A stretch of DNA of 64,000 bases from Paenibacillus sp. Soil787 (GCF_001429545.1 NZ_LMSP01000001.1:1057585-1121584), one strand, 5' to 3'. Positions 35,441-45,258 are shown, counted from the stretch's first letter. Program-made: numbers and translations. The notes: generated by a model not told the origin, from the letters alone.

Positions 35441-37693
35441 TTATTTATTCGATTTTGCATTACTTCTAAATTGATTAGGCGTTATTCCATAAGCTTTCTT
35501 AAACAGGGTAAAAAAGTGGCTGCGACTTAGAAAACCCGATTTTTCCATAATAGCATTGATGGAATCCTCAGTGGAAGTTATAAGCTCACTAGCATACTTC
35601 AATCGAACTTGATTGATAAGATCGTTCACAGAGATTAATTGATGCTTTTTTAATAACTTCCTTAGATATTCTGGATTTAAATTTACCTGTTCTGCAATCA
35701 TATCTAAGGACAAAGCCGGATTTGAAAACTCTTTATGGATAATTTGATTGACATCCTCAATTAATTGAACGTATTTATTATCTTTTTTAGCTTCTAGCGC
35801 CATCGAAATATCCTCAAATAATTCATTAAAGTCGGATTCAATTTGCTTTAATGTTTCAATCTTTTGAAGCTTAATGAAATACATATTGAAATTAAAATTC
35901 ACTTTCATGGAATGGTTAGCTTCTACGATTTCAATCGCGTACCGAATGGATATAAGCAATTGAATGAGCACGGAATTTAGAACCGTATAGCTATACTGGG
36001 AAGCATTTCGGATAATATCGAATACTATTTTTTTCGCATCTTCTGCTTGACCTTGAATTAATGCTTCCATCAATGCCTTGTCCTGGTCTTGCGGATACTT
36101 GAAATCCTCTGCCTTAATCGGTAAATGATCATAAAAGATGAGCGATTTATGACCTAAAATCAATCTGTAATAGGATAAATCAAGCGTTTTCAAGTACTGA
36201 AAGTTCAAACTTGTTAACGATTCGAATGGTTCACTAAAGGTGAACGATGTTGAGATATTCAAGTATTTCTCTGTATTATGCTGAATTTCTTTAACTAGCG
36301 CCACCAATCGTTCATTTTTTGAAGGTAATTCTAGAGAGCTGCCGTTCATGACAATGAGAATCTGATCCTCTTCCGTCTCAATACATTCAAATGGATACAT
36401 ATTCGCATACAGCTCAGAAACAATGTTAACGATGCCGAATTTCAATAAGTTTCGATCCGCCAGATTGTACTTCGCATTGAAATCCATAAAGTTATCTAGC
36501 TTGATAAGGATAAGTAAAATGGGCTCTCTAGGTTCAAGTTTTATCTTATATTTGTCAAATTGCTTATGCATAGACTCCGTCAAGATAAGGTCATCTGTAT
36601 GAAGCATTTTCCGTAGAAAGTCTTGTTTCTTATAGTAGAAGTCATTCTTCTTCTCATTTTCTAACATGTTGTAGTTCTGAATGACGGCTTTGATTGGCGT
36701 GTAGAGTCTTCGTGAAAAATATAATGACAACAACACACTTCCGATAATGAAGCCAAAAACAAAGAGATACGTTTTTGCTTTCAATCTTTCAATATCTTTT
36801 ACGATTTCGTTATAGGGTGTAATGCTGATCAACTTCCAATCAAATGCCTCTGTTGATGCATACGTAATGAATGAATCTACGCCATCGATATTCATCCGAA
36901 GATTTCCAGACACTGCAGAGTTCGAATTAATTGTTTGTAAATAGTTACTTCCACTTAAATCACTTCTTAAGGGATGTATAGTATCATCGGACATTAGTTT
37001 CCCATCATGATCCACGATAAAAATGCGATTTCTATTATTGGGGTCAGAAGAACTAATACTTTGTTTAATGGATTCTTCGGAAAGATTAAGTATAATTCCT
37101 TCACTCACCTTACCACTTTTAACCGGAGATTCATAAAAGAGAAACGAATAGACATTAATAAATTTATTAACATTCGTATCAATGTCAGCGAGCACATTGG
37201 GAATACTTCTAAGTACAATACTGTTGGACCTATTATGCTGCGTGTTATCTAAAATGGAAAATACACCTTTATCTGCAAAGGAAGAGCGGTCATAAACAAA
37301 ATCCTCACTAGGACTCACATACATATGACGACCATTATAGATATACATGGATTGCAAGAAAGGATAAATAACTTTATAAGATCGTAATTTATCCTCAGAC
37401 ATAATGTAATATTGTGGATCTATATCAGAAAAGAGCATATTTTTAATGGTACTATCAAAAAAAGCAGTGACTGCCAGTGACTTGGCCGTTTGGGCCATGA
37501 CGCTTACATTCCGACTTGTATTCTGCAAGTCGGTTTTTTGCTGATTGTAGACCAATTGAAGTGCATAGTTTTCAAAATACCGGCTTAATAACGAGGATTG
37601 TGCAAAAAGCAGCAGTACAGTACTCAATAAAAACGGTAACAAAATAGTAAGAAATAATTGATAGGGGTTTTTAAATATGAGTTTTCTGAACAT
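35441..37693 (-). CDS. AraC-family regulator with membrane sensor domain
   Basis: A 750-residue one-component regulator. Membrane helices near residues 15-35 and 300-322 enclose a sensor domain of about 260 residues outside the cell. A cytoplasmic linker follows. The last 100 residues are an AraC double helix-turn-helix (LSLDMIAEQVNLNPEYLRKLLKKH, INAIMEKSGFLSRSHFFTLFKKAYGITPNQFR). There is no receiver domain. The start is the ATG at 37693, ten bases after GAGGAG; the long frame adds 32 unsupported codons. Divergent from the second importer, it is the best candidate to bind the GAAC elements shared by three promoters in the island. Confidence 0.9.
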   Translation of the reverse strand: MFRKLIFKNPYQLFLTILLPFLLSTVLLLFAQSSLLSRYFENYALQLVYNQQKTDLQNTSRNVSVMAQTAKSLAVTAFFDSTIKNMLFSDIDPQYYIMSEDKLRSYKVIYPFLQSMYIYNGRHMYVSPSEDFVYDRSSFADKGVFSILDNTQHNRSNSIVLRSIPNVLADIDTNVNKFINVYSFLFYESPVKSGKVSEGIILNLSEESIKQSISSSDPNNRNRIFIVDHDGKLMSDDTIHPLRSDLSGSNYLQTINSNSAVSGNLRMNIDGVDSFITYASTEAFDWKLISITPYNEIVKDIERLKAKTYLFVFGFIIGSVLLSLYFSRRLYTPIKAVIQNYNMLENEKKNDFYYKKQDFLRKMLHTDDLILTESMHKQFDKYKIKLEPREPILLILIKLDNFMDFNAKYNLADRNLLKFGIVNIVSELYANMYPFECIETEEDQILIVMNGSSLELPSKNERLVALVKEIQHNTEKYLNISTSFTFSEPFESLTSLNFQYLKTLDLSYYRLILGHKSLIFYDHLPIKAEDFKYPQDQDKALMEALIQGQAEDAKKIVFDIIRNASQYSYTVLNSVLIQLLISIRYAIEIVEANHSMKVNFNFNMYFIKLQKIETLKQIESDFNELFEDISMALEAKKDNKYVQLIEDVNQIIHKEFSNPALSLDMIAEQVNLNPEYLRKLLKKHQLISVNDLINQVRLKYASELITSTEDSINAIMEKSGFLSRSHFFTLFKKAYGITPNQFRSNAKSNK

Positions 37694-37783
37694 TTTTCGA
37701 CAACTCCTCTGCCCAAAGATTACCACAGCAAATTTATAAGAAGCAAATAACAAATACTGTAAACCCCCATAACTAGGCTTTAA

Positions 37784-37875
37784 GAACAAAAATCTGTTTT
37801 GAGAACTTCAAAAATAGGCTTTTAGAACTTATAGCGGGAACCCGAAATTGTACTGTTACACAGTGATGCTAAGAT
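37784..37875 (+). promoter_or_regulatory. Promoter with three GAAC operator elements, second importer operon
   Basis: GAAC cores lie at 37784-37787, 37803-37806 and 37825-37828 (spacings 19 and 22). Nineteen bases later come -35 TTGTAC (37848-37853), a 16-bp spacer and -10 TAAGAT (37870-37875). The -35 context GAAATTGTAC is identical to that of the reductase-lactonase promoter. The two outer sites are part of a repeat, TAGGCTTTAAGAAC and TAGGCTTTTAGAAC. Confidence 0.8.
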
Positions 37876-37956
37876 AAATTCATGAATAAGCGATGAACGA
37901 CCACATGATTGGGAAGCATCGAGAACTACAAAACTTTACTAAAGGAGTATGCATAC

Positions 37957-38877
37957 GTGAATAAAAGAAGCCCATTACATTCCCGCCAAAACAAAACTAT
38001 GATTCAAATAAGTATATTGGCACTGCCAGCGATCCTTCTCATTTTTGTCTTTTCTTACATTCCAATGGCCGGAGTTTTCATTGCTTTCAAAAACATTAAT
38101 TATGAACAAGGCATATTCCATAGTCCATGGGTTGGTTTCGACAACTTTAAGTTTTTCTTCACATCGAGTGATGCATGGCTCGTAATGAGAAACACACTGG
38201 CTTACAACCTCATATTCATCGCAGTGGGAACTTTTTTTTCAGTCGTGTTCGCAATTCTCTTAAACGAAGTGATCAGCAGGAAGCTTTTAAAAGTCTATCA
38301 AACCGTCTTCTTCTTTCCCTACTTTTTTTCTTGGGTCATTGTAGCTTATATGGCTTATTCCTTTATCGGGCCTTATGGGATTATTACTACCTATTTCAAA
38401 GAGTTAGGGATAACCTTCGATTTTTACACCCAAGCTTGGGTGTGGCCTATTCTGCTAACACTAATTAATATTTGGAAGGGGCTTGGCTACGTCAGCATTA
38501 TTTTCTATGCAGGGATTTTGGGGATTTCACAGGAGTATTTCGAAGCAGCGGCAATTGACGGCGCATCCAAGTTTCAAATTATTCGAAACATTACAATCCC
38601 GTTATTAATGCCCTTAATAACGATTATGACCCTGCTATCTATAGGCAAAATATTTTATTCGGATTTTGGTTTATTCTTCTTCGTCCCTCGAGAAATTGGT
38701 CAATTGTATCCAGTGACGCAAGTTATTGATACGTATGTCTACCGCATGTTGAAGGTTTCTGGAGATATTGGCATGTCGTCAGCAGTAGGCTTATTTCAAT
38801 CCTCTATGGGATTCATCGTCGTGTTGATCAGCAACTTTGTTGTAAAAAAAATAAACGAAGAAAACAAACTATTCTAA
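37957..38877 (+). CDS. Sugar ABC importer permease, LplB type (second system)
   Basis: A 306-residue six-helix permease with the EAA loop FEAAAIDGASKFQIIRNITIPLLMPL. The start is a GTG at 37957 (MNKRSPLHSRQNK), nine bases after AAAGGAG; the longer frame begins at an unsupported TTG. First gene of a plus-strand operon with an LplC-type permease and a binding lipoprotein. It is controlled by the GAAC-type promoter together with the catabolic genes, so it probably imports the substrate of the 6-deoxyhexose pathway. Confidence 0.92.
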   Translation: MNKRSPLHSRQNKTMIQISILALPAILLIFVFSYIPMAGVFIAFKNINYEQGIFHSPWVGFDNFKFFFTSSDAWLVMRNTLAYNLIFIAVGTFFSVVFAILLNEVISRKLLKVYQTVFFFPYFFSWVIVAYMAYSFIGPYGIITTYFKELGITFDFYTQAWVWPILLTLINIWKGLGYVSIIFYAGILGISQEYFEAAAIDGASKFQIIRNITIPLLMPLITIMTLLSIGKIFYSDFGLFFFVPREIGQLYPVTQVIDTYVYRMLKVSGDIGMSSAVGLFQSSMGFIVVLISNFVVKKINEENKLF

Positions 38878-38898
38878 TGAACGTCATGAGGTGAGCAA

Positions 38899-39780
38899 AT
38901 GCTTTCAAAAAAAATAGTACCGCAGGTATTCATTAATGCCATATTTATTTTATTTGGTCTTGCTTGTATTATTCCGCTAATATCTATTATTTCCATCTCC
39001 ATAAGCAATGAGGGGGATCTACTGAAATATGGATATCGTCTGTTCCCAAGAACATTCGACCTAACTGCGTACGCTTACATTTTATACAACCCGATCCAAC
39101 TCTTTAATGCTTTTAAGATTTCGCTCATTGTTTGCATCGTCGGGACAATCGCTTCTGTGCTTATAATGGCTGGAATTGCTTATGCTTTGTCGCGAGAAGA
39201 CTATAAGTTTAAGAATGCACTCAGTTTCTATGTTTTCTTCACAATGCTCTTTAATGGCGGCTTGGTACCAACTTATATGTTAGTAAGTAATGTTCTGCAT
39301 TTGAAAAATACCATCTGGGTATTAATTCTTCCCTATTTGGCACTCCCTTGGTTCATCTTAATCTTAAGATCATTTATGCAGAAGATCCCTCACGATATTA
39401 TTGAATCCTGCATGATGGATGGTGCAAGTGAATTCAGAATCTTCTTTCAGATGATTCTTCCGCTCGCCAAACCAGGACTTGCTACAGTAGCGCTATTCAT
39501 GCTGCTACATTATTGGAATGATTGGTGGCTTAGCTTGCTCTACATCGATAAAGAATCCCTTGTCCCCTTGCAATATATGCTGTACAGAATGATGAATAAT
39601 ATTGCCTTCCTAACCAATTCAAGCAATATGCTGCCACCTGGAATGATCAATACGGTTCCTCCATCTGAGTCAGCCCGGATGACGATGGCGATACTAGCTG
39701 CTGGACCTATGCTACTTGTGTTTCCATTCTTCCAGAAATACTTTGTGAGAGGACTCACCGTTGGTGCAGTCAAAGGATAG
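38899..39780 (+). CDS. Sugar ABC importer permease, LplC type (second system)
   Basis: A 293-residue six-helix permease with the EAA loop ESCMMDGASEFRIFFQMILPLAKPG and the C-terminal GLTVGAVKG typical of LplC/YtcP. ATGAGGTGAGC precedes its ATG, 21 bp after the LplB-type gene. It pairs with that permease. Confidence 0.92.
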   Translation: MLSKKIVPQVFINAIFILFGLACIIPLISIISISISNEGDLLKYGYRLFPRTFDLTAYAYILYNPIQLFNAFKISLIVCIVGTIASVLIMAGIAYALSREDYKFKNALSFYVFFTMLFNGGLVPTYMLVSNVLHLKNTIWVLILPYLALPWFILILRSFMQKIPHDIIESCMMDGASEFRIFFQMILPLAKPGLATVALFMLLHYWNDWWLSLLYIDKESLVPLQYMLYRMMNNIAFLTNSSNMLPPGMINTVPPSESARMTMAILAAGPMLLVFPFFQKYFVRGLTVGAVKG

Positions 39781-39844
39781 CTTAGACATGGATTTGCATC
39801 CATTTTAAGAATATAATAAACATTAGAATAAGGGAGGATTTACT

Positions 39845-41395
39845 TTGATTAAAAATCTAAAGATTTCGAAGCCAGCTACCCTTCTAACTAGTCTCCTACT
39901 AGTATCCAGCATGCTGTTTACAGCTTGCGGTGCAAAAGAAAGCGCTAACAGCACTACTGCTCCATCTACAAAAGCAGCTGAAACCGCAGCGGCAGCAGCA
40001 ACTCCTGCAGCATTGCCTGAAGTCAAGCTCACCTGGTATTTCCCGGGCGGCTGGCCACAACCTGACCAAGATCAAGTCTTTGCTGAAGTTAATAAAATAT
40101 TGAAAGCTAAAATTAACGCCACTGTAGATTTCAAACCGTTAAGCTTTGGCGATTATGATCAGAAAATGAAAGTCATCATTGCTTCTGGTGATTCCTACGA
40201 TTTGAACTTCACTTCAAATTGGCTAAACAACTACACGCAAAATGTCGCAAAGGGTGCTTACTTGCCACTTGATGATTTACTTCCTAAGTATGCTCCAAAA
40301 GCATTTGCCTCTGTCCCAAAAACCTTTTGGGATGCGACGAAGGTAAATGGGAAAATATATGGTTTCATTAATCAACAAATATCTGCCAGAACTCCTGATG
40401 TTGTTATTCTAAAATCAGTAGCTGATAAATACAATCTGGATCTGAAAGCATTAAGCGGAAAACTAGGTCCCGATAACTTAAAAGCCCTGGAACCCTTCCT
40501 TGCATCTGTACACAAGGAAGAACCTCAAAGAGCGTTTATCACTAGTTTGTCGCAATACAATGAGGCTATGGGGTATGAAGCAATTGCCGGATTCAACGTC
40601 CCTGGCGTTGTCAGCTATGACGATTCATCGATTAAAGTAGTAAATCAGTTTGAAACTTCTGCTGTGAAGTCTTTTGCTACACTTATGAGAGATTGGAATG
40701 CCAAAGGATATTTAAACTCCCAAGAAAGAATTTCCAAAAAAACAGATGACGGTAACGATTTTAGTAAAGTAGCTCTTACTATTGGTGGAGCCTTTAAGCC
40801 AGGTGTAGATGTCATCCTATCAAATCAAGCCAAACAACAAGTGATTGATGTCCCAGCAGGAACTGCACACCTTTCAACAGGTGGTATCATCGCAACTATG
40901 CATGCCATCAGCAGAACTTCGAAAAACCCTGAAAGAGCCATGATGCTATTAGAGCTTCTAAACACAGATAAAGAGTTGTATAACCTCCTTAACTTTGGTT
41001 TCAAAGATAAACACTATAAGCTTGATGCAGATGGATTCAAGTCTCCAGCTGATGGTTCAAAAGGTTATAGTCCAGGTGTAGATTGGATGTTTGCTACCAA
41101 CTATCTTGCATATGTTGACAAAGGCATGCCTGTAACCGTTTGGGAGGATACTAAAAAAGTTAACAATGATGCGGTTCCTTCGAAATTGTTAGGATTCACG
41201 TTTGATGCTGAGCCAGTAAAAGCTGAAATTGGTAAAACAAGTGCAGTTTATGACGAATATTACAGAGCCATTGACTTAGGTGTTGCTACGGAAGCGAAAT
41301 ATAATGAATTCGTGGCTAAACTTAAAGATGCTGGATCCGATAAGATTATTGCAGAAATGCAAAAGCAAATTGATGCTTGGAAAGCAGCGAAGTAA
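39845..41395 (+). CDS. Sugar ABC importer, substrate-binding lipoprotein (second system)
   Basis: A 516-residue binding lipoprotein. It starts at a TTG, eight bases after GGGAGG. The signal peptide ends in the lipobox LFTAC, with Cys28 as lipid attachment, followed by an Ala/Thr-rich linker. The body belongs to the large LplA-like solute-binding proteins and is only distantly similar to the other binding protein at 22196-23938, so the two importers probably take different ligands. No ATPase gene is linked. A terminator follows. Confidence 0.9.
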   Translation: MIKNLKISKPATLLTSLLLVSSMLFTACGAKESANSTTAPSTKAAETAAAAATPAALPEVKLTWYFPGGWPQPDQDQVFAEVNKILKAKINATVDFKPLSFGDYDQKMKVIIASGDSYDLNFTSNWLNNYTQNVAKGAYLPLDDLLPKYAPKAFASVPKTFWDATKVNGKIYGFINQQISARTPDVVILKSVADKYNLDLKALSGKLGPDNLKALEPFLASVHKEEPQRAFITSLSQYNEAMGYEAIAGFNVPGVVSYDDSSIKVVNQFETSAVKSFATLMRDWNAKGYLNSQERISKKTDDGNDFSKVALTIGGAFKPGVDVILSNQAKQQVIDVPAGTAHLSTGGIIATMHAISRTSKNPERAMMLLELLNTDKELYNLLNFGFKDKHYKLDADGFKSPADGSKGYSPGVDWMFATNYLAYVDKGMPVTVWEDTKKVNNDAVPSKLLGFTFDAEPVKAEIGKTSAVYDEYYRAIDLGVATEAKYNEFVAKLKDAGSDKIIAEMQKQIDAWKAAK

Positions 41396-41411
41396 TTATT
41401 TTAAGTAATAG

Positions 41412-41452
41412 AGCAGTCCCCTCTCCTTTGAATGAGGGGGGACTGTTTTTTT
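41412..41452 (+). terminator. Rho-independent terminator of the second importer operon
   Basis: CAGTCCCC (41414-41421) pairs with GGGGACTG (41438-41445), followed by a T7 run. Confidence 0.85.
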
Positions 41453-41546
41453 ACTATTCTGTGTTCCCATCGGTTGAATGTTCCCAATGCATTCTAGTAT
41501 TCATCAGAGCGTAGAATGTCCTTCACAGAAACAGGCTAAAATTGAG

Positions 41547-41576
41547 GAAAGAGCGAGGCATTCCGCCCGCTCTTTC
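41547..41576 (-). terminator. Terminator of the oxygenase operon
   Basis: GAAAGAGCG (41547-41555) pairs with CGCTCTTTC (41568-41576), with GGC/GCC inside. It lies 20 bp past the stop of the aldose-epimerase-like gene. Confidence 0.75.
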
Positions 41577-41595
41577 TGAGTTATTCCAGTAACTA

Positions 41596-42537
41596 TTAGA
41601 TAACTTTTGACCAATCTCCTACCCCAATGGTAAGCTCCAGATACCATTCGAAGGAATTTCTAGCCGGTATGATTTGTGCTGTCTGATTGCCCATAGCTGT
41701 TTCAAGTGAATCGTAATATCCGATACTCGGCTCCAAAGCGCAGGTGACTCGATCATTGTATAAGCCTTCGTCTATCCAAACACCAATATAGGGCACCTTA
41801 TCTGGTGGAACAGACATGATCAAGTAATTTCTGCTAAGTTCCTCATAGAGCCCTGACCATCCTAGAGGCACTTTGCCATCATAGTATAACTTTCGGGCAT
41901 CTCCAGTTACTTCGGGGGAAACTAAAGAAATATCATACCATAAATAAGATTCCCCAATCTTTAGCTTCGCGCCTCCATCAACGCACAGCACCTGCTGAAT
42001 TGAATCCGGAAGGAGTATGCGTGTCGATTCCGTAATAGCGAATTGCGGATGCGGTACCCATAAGAAAGGAATGGGCTTCTCGCCATTATTCTCAGCACTG
42101 TATCCCAGTCTGATTCGGTCATTATTAACAAAAGAAATTCGCCTCGTGAATCGATATGGAAGCTTTGGACTCTTAACCGTGCAAACGACCTCATTCTTCT
42201 CAATCACATACTCCCACGGAAGCGCCCACAGCTCGCCATGATCAGGCAGGCTGATTTCATTATCAACACCGGATGGACAGGCAATTATCGTTGGAAAACA
42301 TTCGTCCCACCCACTCATATCCCAATCCGTGAAGGTAGACCCATACATCGGCTGCTCTAGTTGCCGTTCACCCGAATCCAGCATCCACTCCTTACCTGAT
42401 GGTTTGTATAGGATCGAAACTATCTTCCCGCCAAGCGATGGAACCACTTCAACCTTGACCCATTCATTTTCGAGAATGATGGAATTACAACCCTTATATA
42501 AACTGGTGTGTACGTGTGCCATCCCTATATTTTCCAC
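41596..42537 (-). CDS. Aldose 1-epimerase-like protein
   Basis: A 313-residue galactose-mutarotase-like beta-sandwich protein. NNGEKPIPFLWVPHPQF resembles the family's substrate-binding His region, and CALEPSIGYYDSL its C-terminal acidic region. It probably converts anomers of a sugar or acts on a related carbohydrate. GTG start at 42537, ten bases after AAGGAG. Last gene of the operon running from 47161, 38 bp after the reductase gene, so the operon as a whole seems to handle a sugar. Confidence 0.75.
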   Translation of the reverse strand: MENIGMAHVHTSLYKGCNSIILENEWVKVEVVPSLGGKIVSILYKPSGKEWMLDSGERQLEQPMYGSTFTDWDMSGWDECFPTIIACPSGVDNEISLPDHGELWALPWEYVIEKNEVVCTVKSPKLPYRFTRRISFVNNDRIRLGYSAENNGEKPIPFLWVPHPQFAITESTRILLPDSIQQVLCVDGGAKLKIGESYLWYDISLVSPEVTGDARKLYYDGKVPLGWSGLYEELSRNYLIMSVPPDKVPYIGVWIDEGLYNDRVTCALEPSIGYYDSLETAMGNQTAQIIPARNSFEWYLELTIGVGDWSKVI

Positions 42538-42575
42538 TCTTATTAGTCTCCTTAAATCCTCTTTGTATCCAAGTA

Positions 42576-43808
42576 CTAGCGCAATAATGATTTCAACTTA
42601 ACGCTCGGATCTGCTAAAGCCTCTGGATCTGGTTTCGCCTGCTTCTCAATCAGCATTTCTCCGATTCGAATTTCCTTCGCAATCGCGGCATTCTCTCCGA
42701 TTCCGCTTACTGAAACTAATCGACCCTCATCATTAAGATGGAAATAAAGATGGGCTTCCTTCAAGTCACGATGAATAGTTCGTACAGCTAAGTCAGCCAA
42801 ACCCGTAACCTGTAAGGTTAACTCATATTGATCGGACCAAAACCAGGGCAGACTGGTATAAGGTTCTGCTTGCCCCATCATGCTTCGAGCCGCATGTGTC
42901 CCCTGATCCTGTGCGTTACGCCAAGCTTCCAACCGAATTCGCTTATCGCCAAAGAGTGGGTGCTGAATTGAACAGCAGTCGCCCGCAGCAAAAATATGTG
43001 GATCACTCGTAGCTAGCGTCTCATCTACGCTGATACCATTTTCAATAACCAAACCGCATGAACTTGCCAGCGATGTCATCGGAGTCGCGCCAATTCCAGC
43101 AATGATAACATCGCTTGTAATAACCGTTCCATCGGCGAGAGTGATTGCATTTTCATTTTTTACGCTATGAATGTTTTGGATACCTATACCGAGCTTAAAC
43201 GCCACACCTGCTTCGCGATGTCTTCCCTCAACTATGCGGGCTATTTCCTCTGGAACGCCACGCATGAGAATCCGCGGTCCAACCTCAATAACCGTTACTG
43301 AGCAACCACGCGATATGGCACTTGCCGCCACTTCAAGACCGATAAAGCCAGCACCGATAATCGCTATGTGTCTCCCTGGCTGTAGCTTTTCGCGGAGAAG
43401 ACGTACATCAGATTGCGTTCGAAGATAGTGAACGCCGGAAGTATCAGAACCCTCCATGATTAGCTTACGAGGACGCGCTCCTGTAGTAAGAAGCAGCTTC
43501 TCATACCGAATTTCCATCCCATCCACTAGCTCTACACTCTGATTGTCCCTGTCTATGTTGGTTACAGTCATTCCGCAGATGAAGTCGATATTATTTTGTT
43601 TCATCTTCTCGTTATCCATAATGTACACGGGTGGAACTTCTCCCGCTTCTATTAGTGACTGCTTAGAAAGAGGCGGCCGCTCATATGGTGCATACATTTC
43701 CTCGCCAATCAATGTTATGCTCCCTAGCCAGCCTTGCGTTCGCAGCTCCATCGCCGCACGAGCTCCGGCCTCTCCTGCACCAATGATAACCATGCCTACA
43801 TCAACCAT
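42576..43808 (-). CDS. FAD-dependent ferredoxin reductase (MocF-like component)
   Basis: A 410-residue NAD(P)H:ferredoxin reductase of the rhodocoxin/putidaredoxin-reductase type. It shows FAD-binding GAGEAGARAAMEL, NAD-binding IIGAGFIGLEVAA and AAGDCCS for the FAD ribityl contact. It would pass electrons to the Rieske ferredoxin encoded 12 bp upstream. GAGGAGG precedes the ATG. Together with the next two genes it forms a full three-component oxygenase chain. Confidence 0.9.
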   Translation of the reverse strand: MVDVGMVIIGAGEAGARAAMELRTQGWLGSITLIGEEMYAPYERPPLSKQSLIEAGEVPPVYIMDNEKMKQNNIDFICGMTVTNIDRDNQSVELVDGMEIRYEKLLLTTGARPRKLIMEGSDTSGVHYLRTQSDVRLLREKLQPGRHIAIIGAGFIGLEVAASAISRGCSVTVIEVGPRILMRGVPEEIARIVEGRHREAGVAFKLGIGIQNIHSVKNENAITLADGTVITSDVIIAGIGATPMTSLASSCGLVIENGISVDETLATSDPHIFAAGDCCSIQHPLFGDKRIRLEAWRNAQDQGTHAARSMMGQAEPYTSLPWFWSDQYELTLQVTGLADLAVRTIHRDLKEAHLYFHLNDEGRLVSVSGIGENAAIAKEIRIGEMLIEKQAKPDPEALADPSVKLKSLLR

Positions 43809-43820
43809 GTGAATCCTCCT

Positions 43821-44141
43821 CTAGTCTATCTTGATGTAGACTTTCCCCGTCTCAACTTTGACTGGATACGTCTTAAGGTCAATACAGACAGGCGCTCGTT
43901 TCGCCTGACCCGTACTAATTTCGAATCGACCATTATGTTTCGGACATTCAATCGTGCTACCCATGACCAACCCGTTCGAGAGATGAAATTTCTCATGCGT
44001 ACAATAACCATCCGTTGCGTAGTATTCGTCTTTATCCGTGCGATAAATGGCGAAGGTCCGGTCACTATAGTCGAACCTTATGACATCCTCGTTTTCAATT
44101 TCGTCCGCTTCGCATGCTTCAATCCATTCACTAGGCGCCAT
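43821..44141 (-). CDS. Rieske-type [2Fe-2S] ferredoxin (MocE-like)
   Basis: A 106-residue ferredoxin. The cluster ligands are Cys47-x-His49 (CTHEKFHL) and Cys66-x2-His69 (CPKHNGRF). Size and motif match stand-alone Rieske ferredoxins of multicomponent oxygenases, such as MocE of rhizopine catabolism. The start lies inside the end of the desaturase-like gene (11-bp overlap), behind AGGAGG. It carries electrons from the FAD reductase to the di-iron enzyme. Confidence 0.92.
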   Translation of the reverse strand: MAPSEWIEACEADEIENEDVIRFDYSDRTFAIYRTDKDEYYATDGYCTHEKFHLSNGLVMGSTIECPKHNGRFEISTGQAKRAPVCIDLKTYPVKVETGKVYIKID

Positions 44142-45258
44142 GTGAAATGCCTCCTGTCATATTTACTTGGTTGTCTTGCCTAACATCAGGTGCGCCCAAT
44201 GGTCCATAATGATAAGGACGCGCTGTACTAGGAAGTGGTTTGATGATCGTGTACGACGGATCTTTGCCTTGTTTGATAAGTGCAACAATTACTTCTTTGA
44301 GCGCTGCGCCTAGACTGTTGCAAGGCTTTGGACAATCCCCCTGCATTTCCTTATGCAGAGCTGGCAGGGCATGATACGGAACCATGGGAAACATATGATG
44401 CTCAACATGATAATTCATATTCCAATAAAGGAATCTAAACACAGGATTTAAATAAACCGTACGTGAGTTTAAACGGTGATCTAGGACATCTTCATAGAGC
44501 CCCAAATGTTGCACGATGCCAAACAACAACATCAATAACGTGCCATAAAAAGTAGGGAGACCAATAAACATTAATGGCAATATGCTCATTTCATAAATCG
44601 ATACGCCTACCACTGCTGCTAAAATAAGAAGACAAATACGGGCTTCAAGGTATACCTTGGGGCGCTCCGACATCGGGATATACTCATTTTCTGTTGCGTC
44701 TACCTTACCTACTGCATGAAGAAAAAATCGTTTCAGCTCCTTGGGTCCACCGTAAATATGAATAATCTCCATGAAAAGTATCTTCCAGATTGGCGGTCTC
44801 TCCATATGAATCTCAGGATCGCGTCCGACAATGTAAGTATCACTATGGTGACGAGTATGACTCCAACGCCATGGCGTTGCTGACCGGAGTACCATGAACG
44901 AAGCTATTTGGTAAATGACTTCATTCATCCATGGCGTCTTGAAAGCTGTCCCATGTCCGCATTCATGCCAGCGTGAATCTCCTGGAGAGGCATAGACAGT
45001 ACCATAGATGAAAAAGGCTAATATTGCCCACCAAGTTCCCCACGAATAATAAGCAAGAATGCCCGTTCCTATTAATAGTGCAAACCAAATGATCGTATCG
45101 CGGATCGCTGGACCGTCTTTGCGTTTCATTAGCTCCTTCATTCTCTGACGAGGAATCGGGGACGTGTACCATTCTGACGTCACTAATCCCCTCTCCTGTG
45201 CTCGCTGGTTTTCCGGCCCTGTAATACTATAATCTCTTTTTGGGGTTGCTAAAGACAT
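44131..45258 (-). CDS. Fatty-acid-desaturase-superfamily membrane di-iron oxygenase (MocD-like)
   Basis: A 375-residue membrane enzyme with several hydrophobic segments. The di-iron His boxes are HECGH (98-102), HTRHH (134-138) and NYHVEHH (283-288), the class shared by desaturases, alkane hydroxylases and MocD. Being co-transcribed with its own Rieske ferredoxin and reductase, and with sugar-type genes, it resembles the rhizopine MocD/E/F set more than a lipid desaturase. A role in hydroxylating, and so demethylating, a methylated sugar is my inference. AAGGAGG precedes the ATG. Confidence 0.82.
   Translation of the reverse strand: MSLATPKRDYSITGPENQRAQERGLVTSEWYTSPIPRQRMKELMKRKDGPAIRDTIIWFALLIGTGILAYYSWGTWWAILAFFIYGTVYASPGDSRWHECGHGTAFKTPWMNEVIYQIASFMVLRSATPWRWSHTRHHSDTYIVGRDPEIHMERPPIWKILFMEIIHIYGGPKELKRFFLHAVGKVDATENEYIPMSERPKVYLEARICLLILAAVVGVSIYEMSILPLMFIGLPTFYGTLLMLLFGIVQHLGLYEDVLDHRLNSRTVYLNPVFRFLYWNMNYHVEHHMFPMVPYHALPALHKEMQGDCPKPCNSLGAALKEVIVALIKQGKDPSYTIIKPLPSTARPYHYGPLGAPDVRQDNQVNMTGGISHGA

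Noticed and set aside
44131..45258. Plain lipid desaturase (DesA/Des type)
   Set aside because: Possible from the His boxes alone, but the linked Rieske ferredoxin, FAD reductase and sugar genes favour a MocD-like oxygenase; kept as an alternative.
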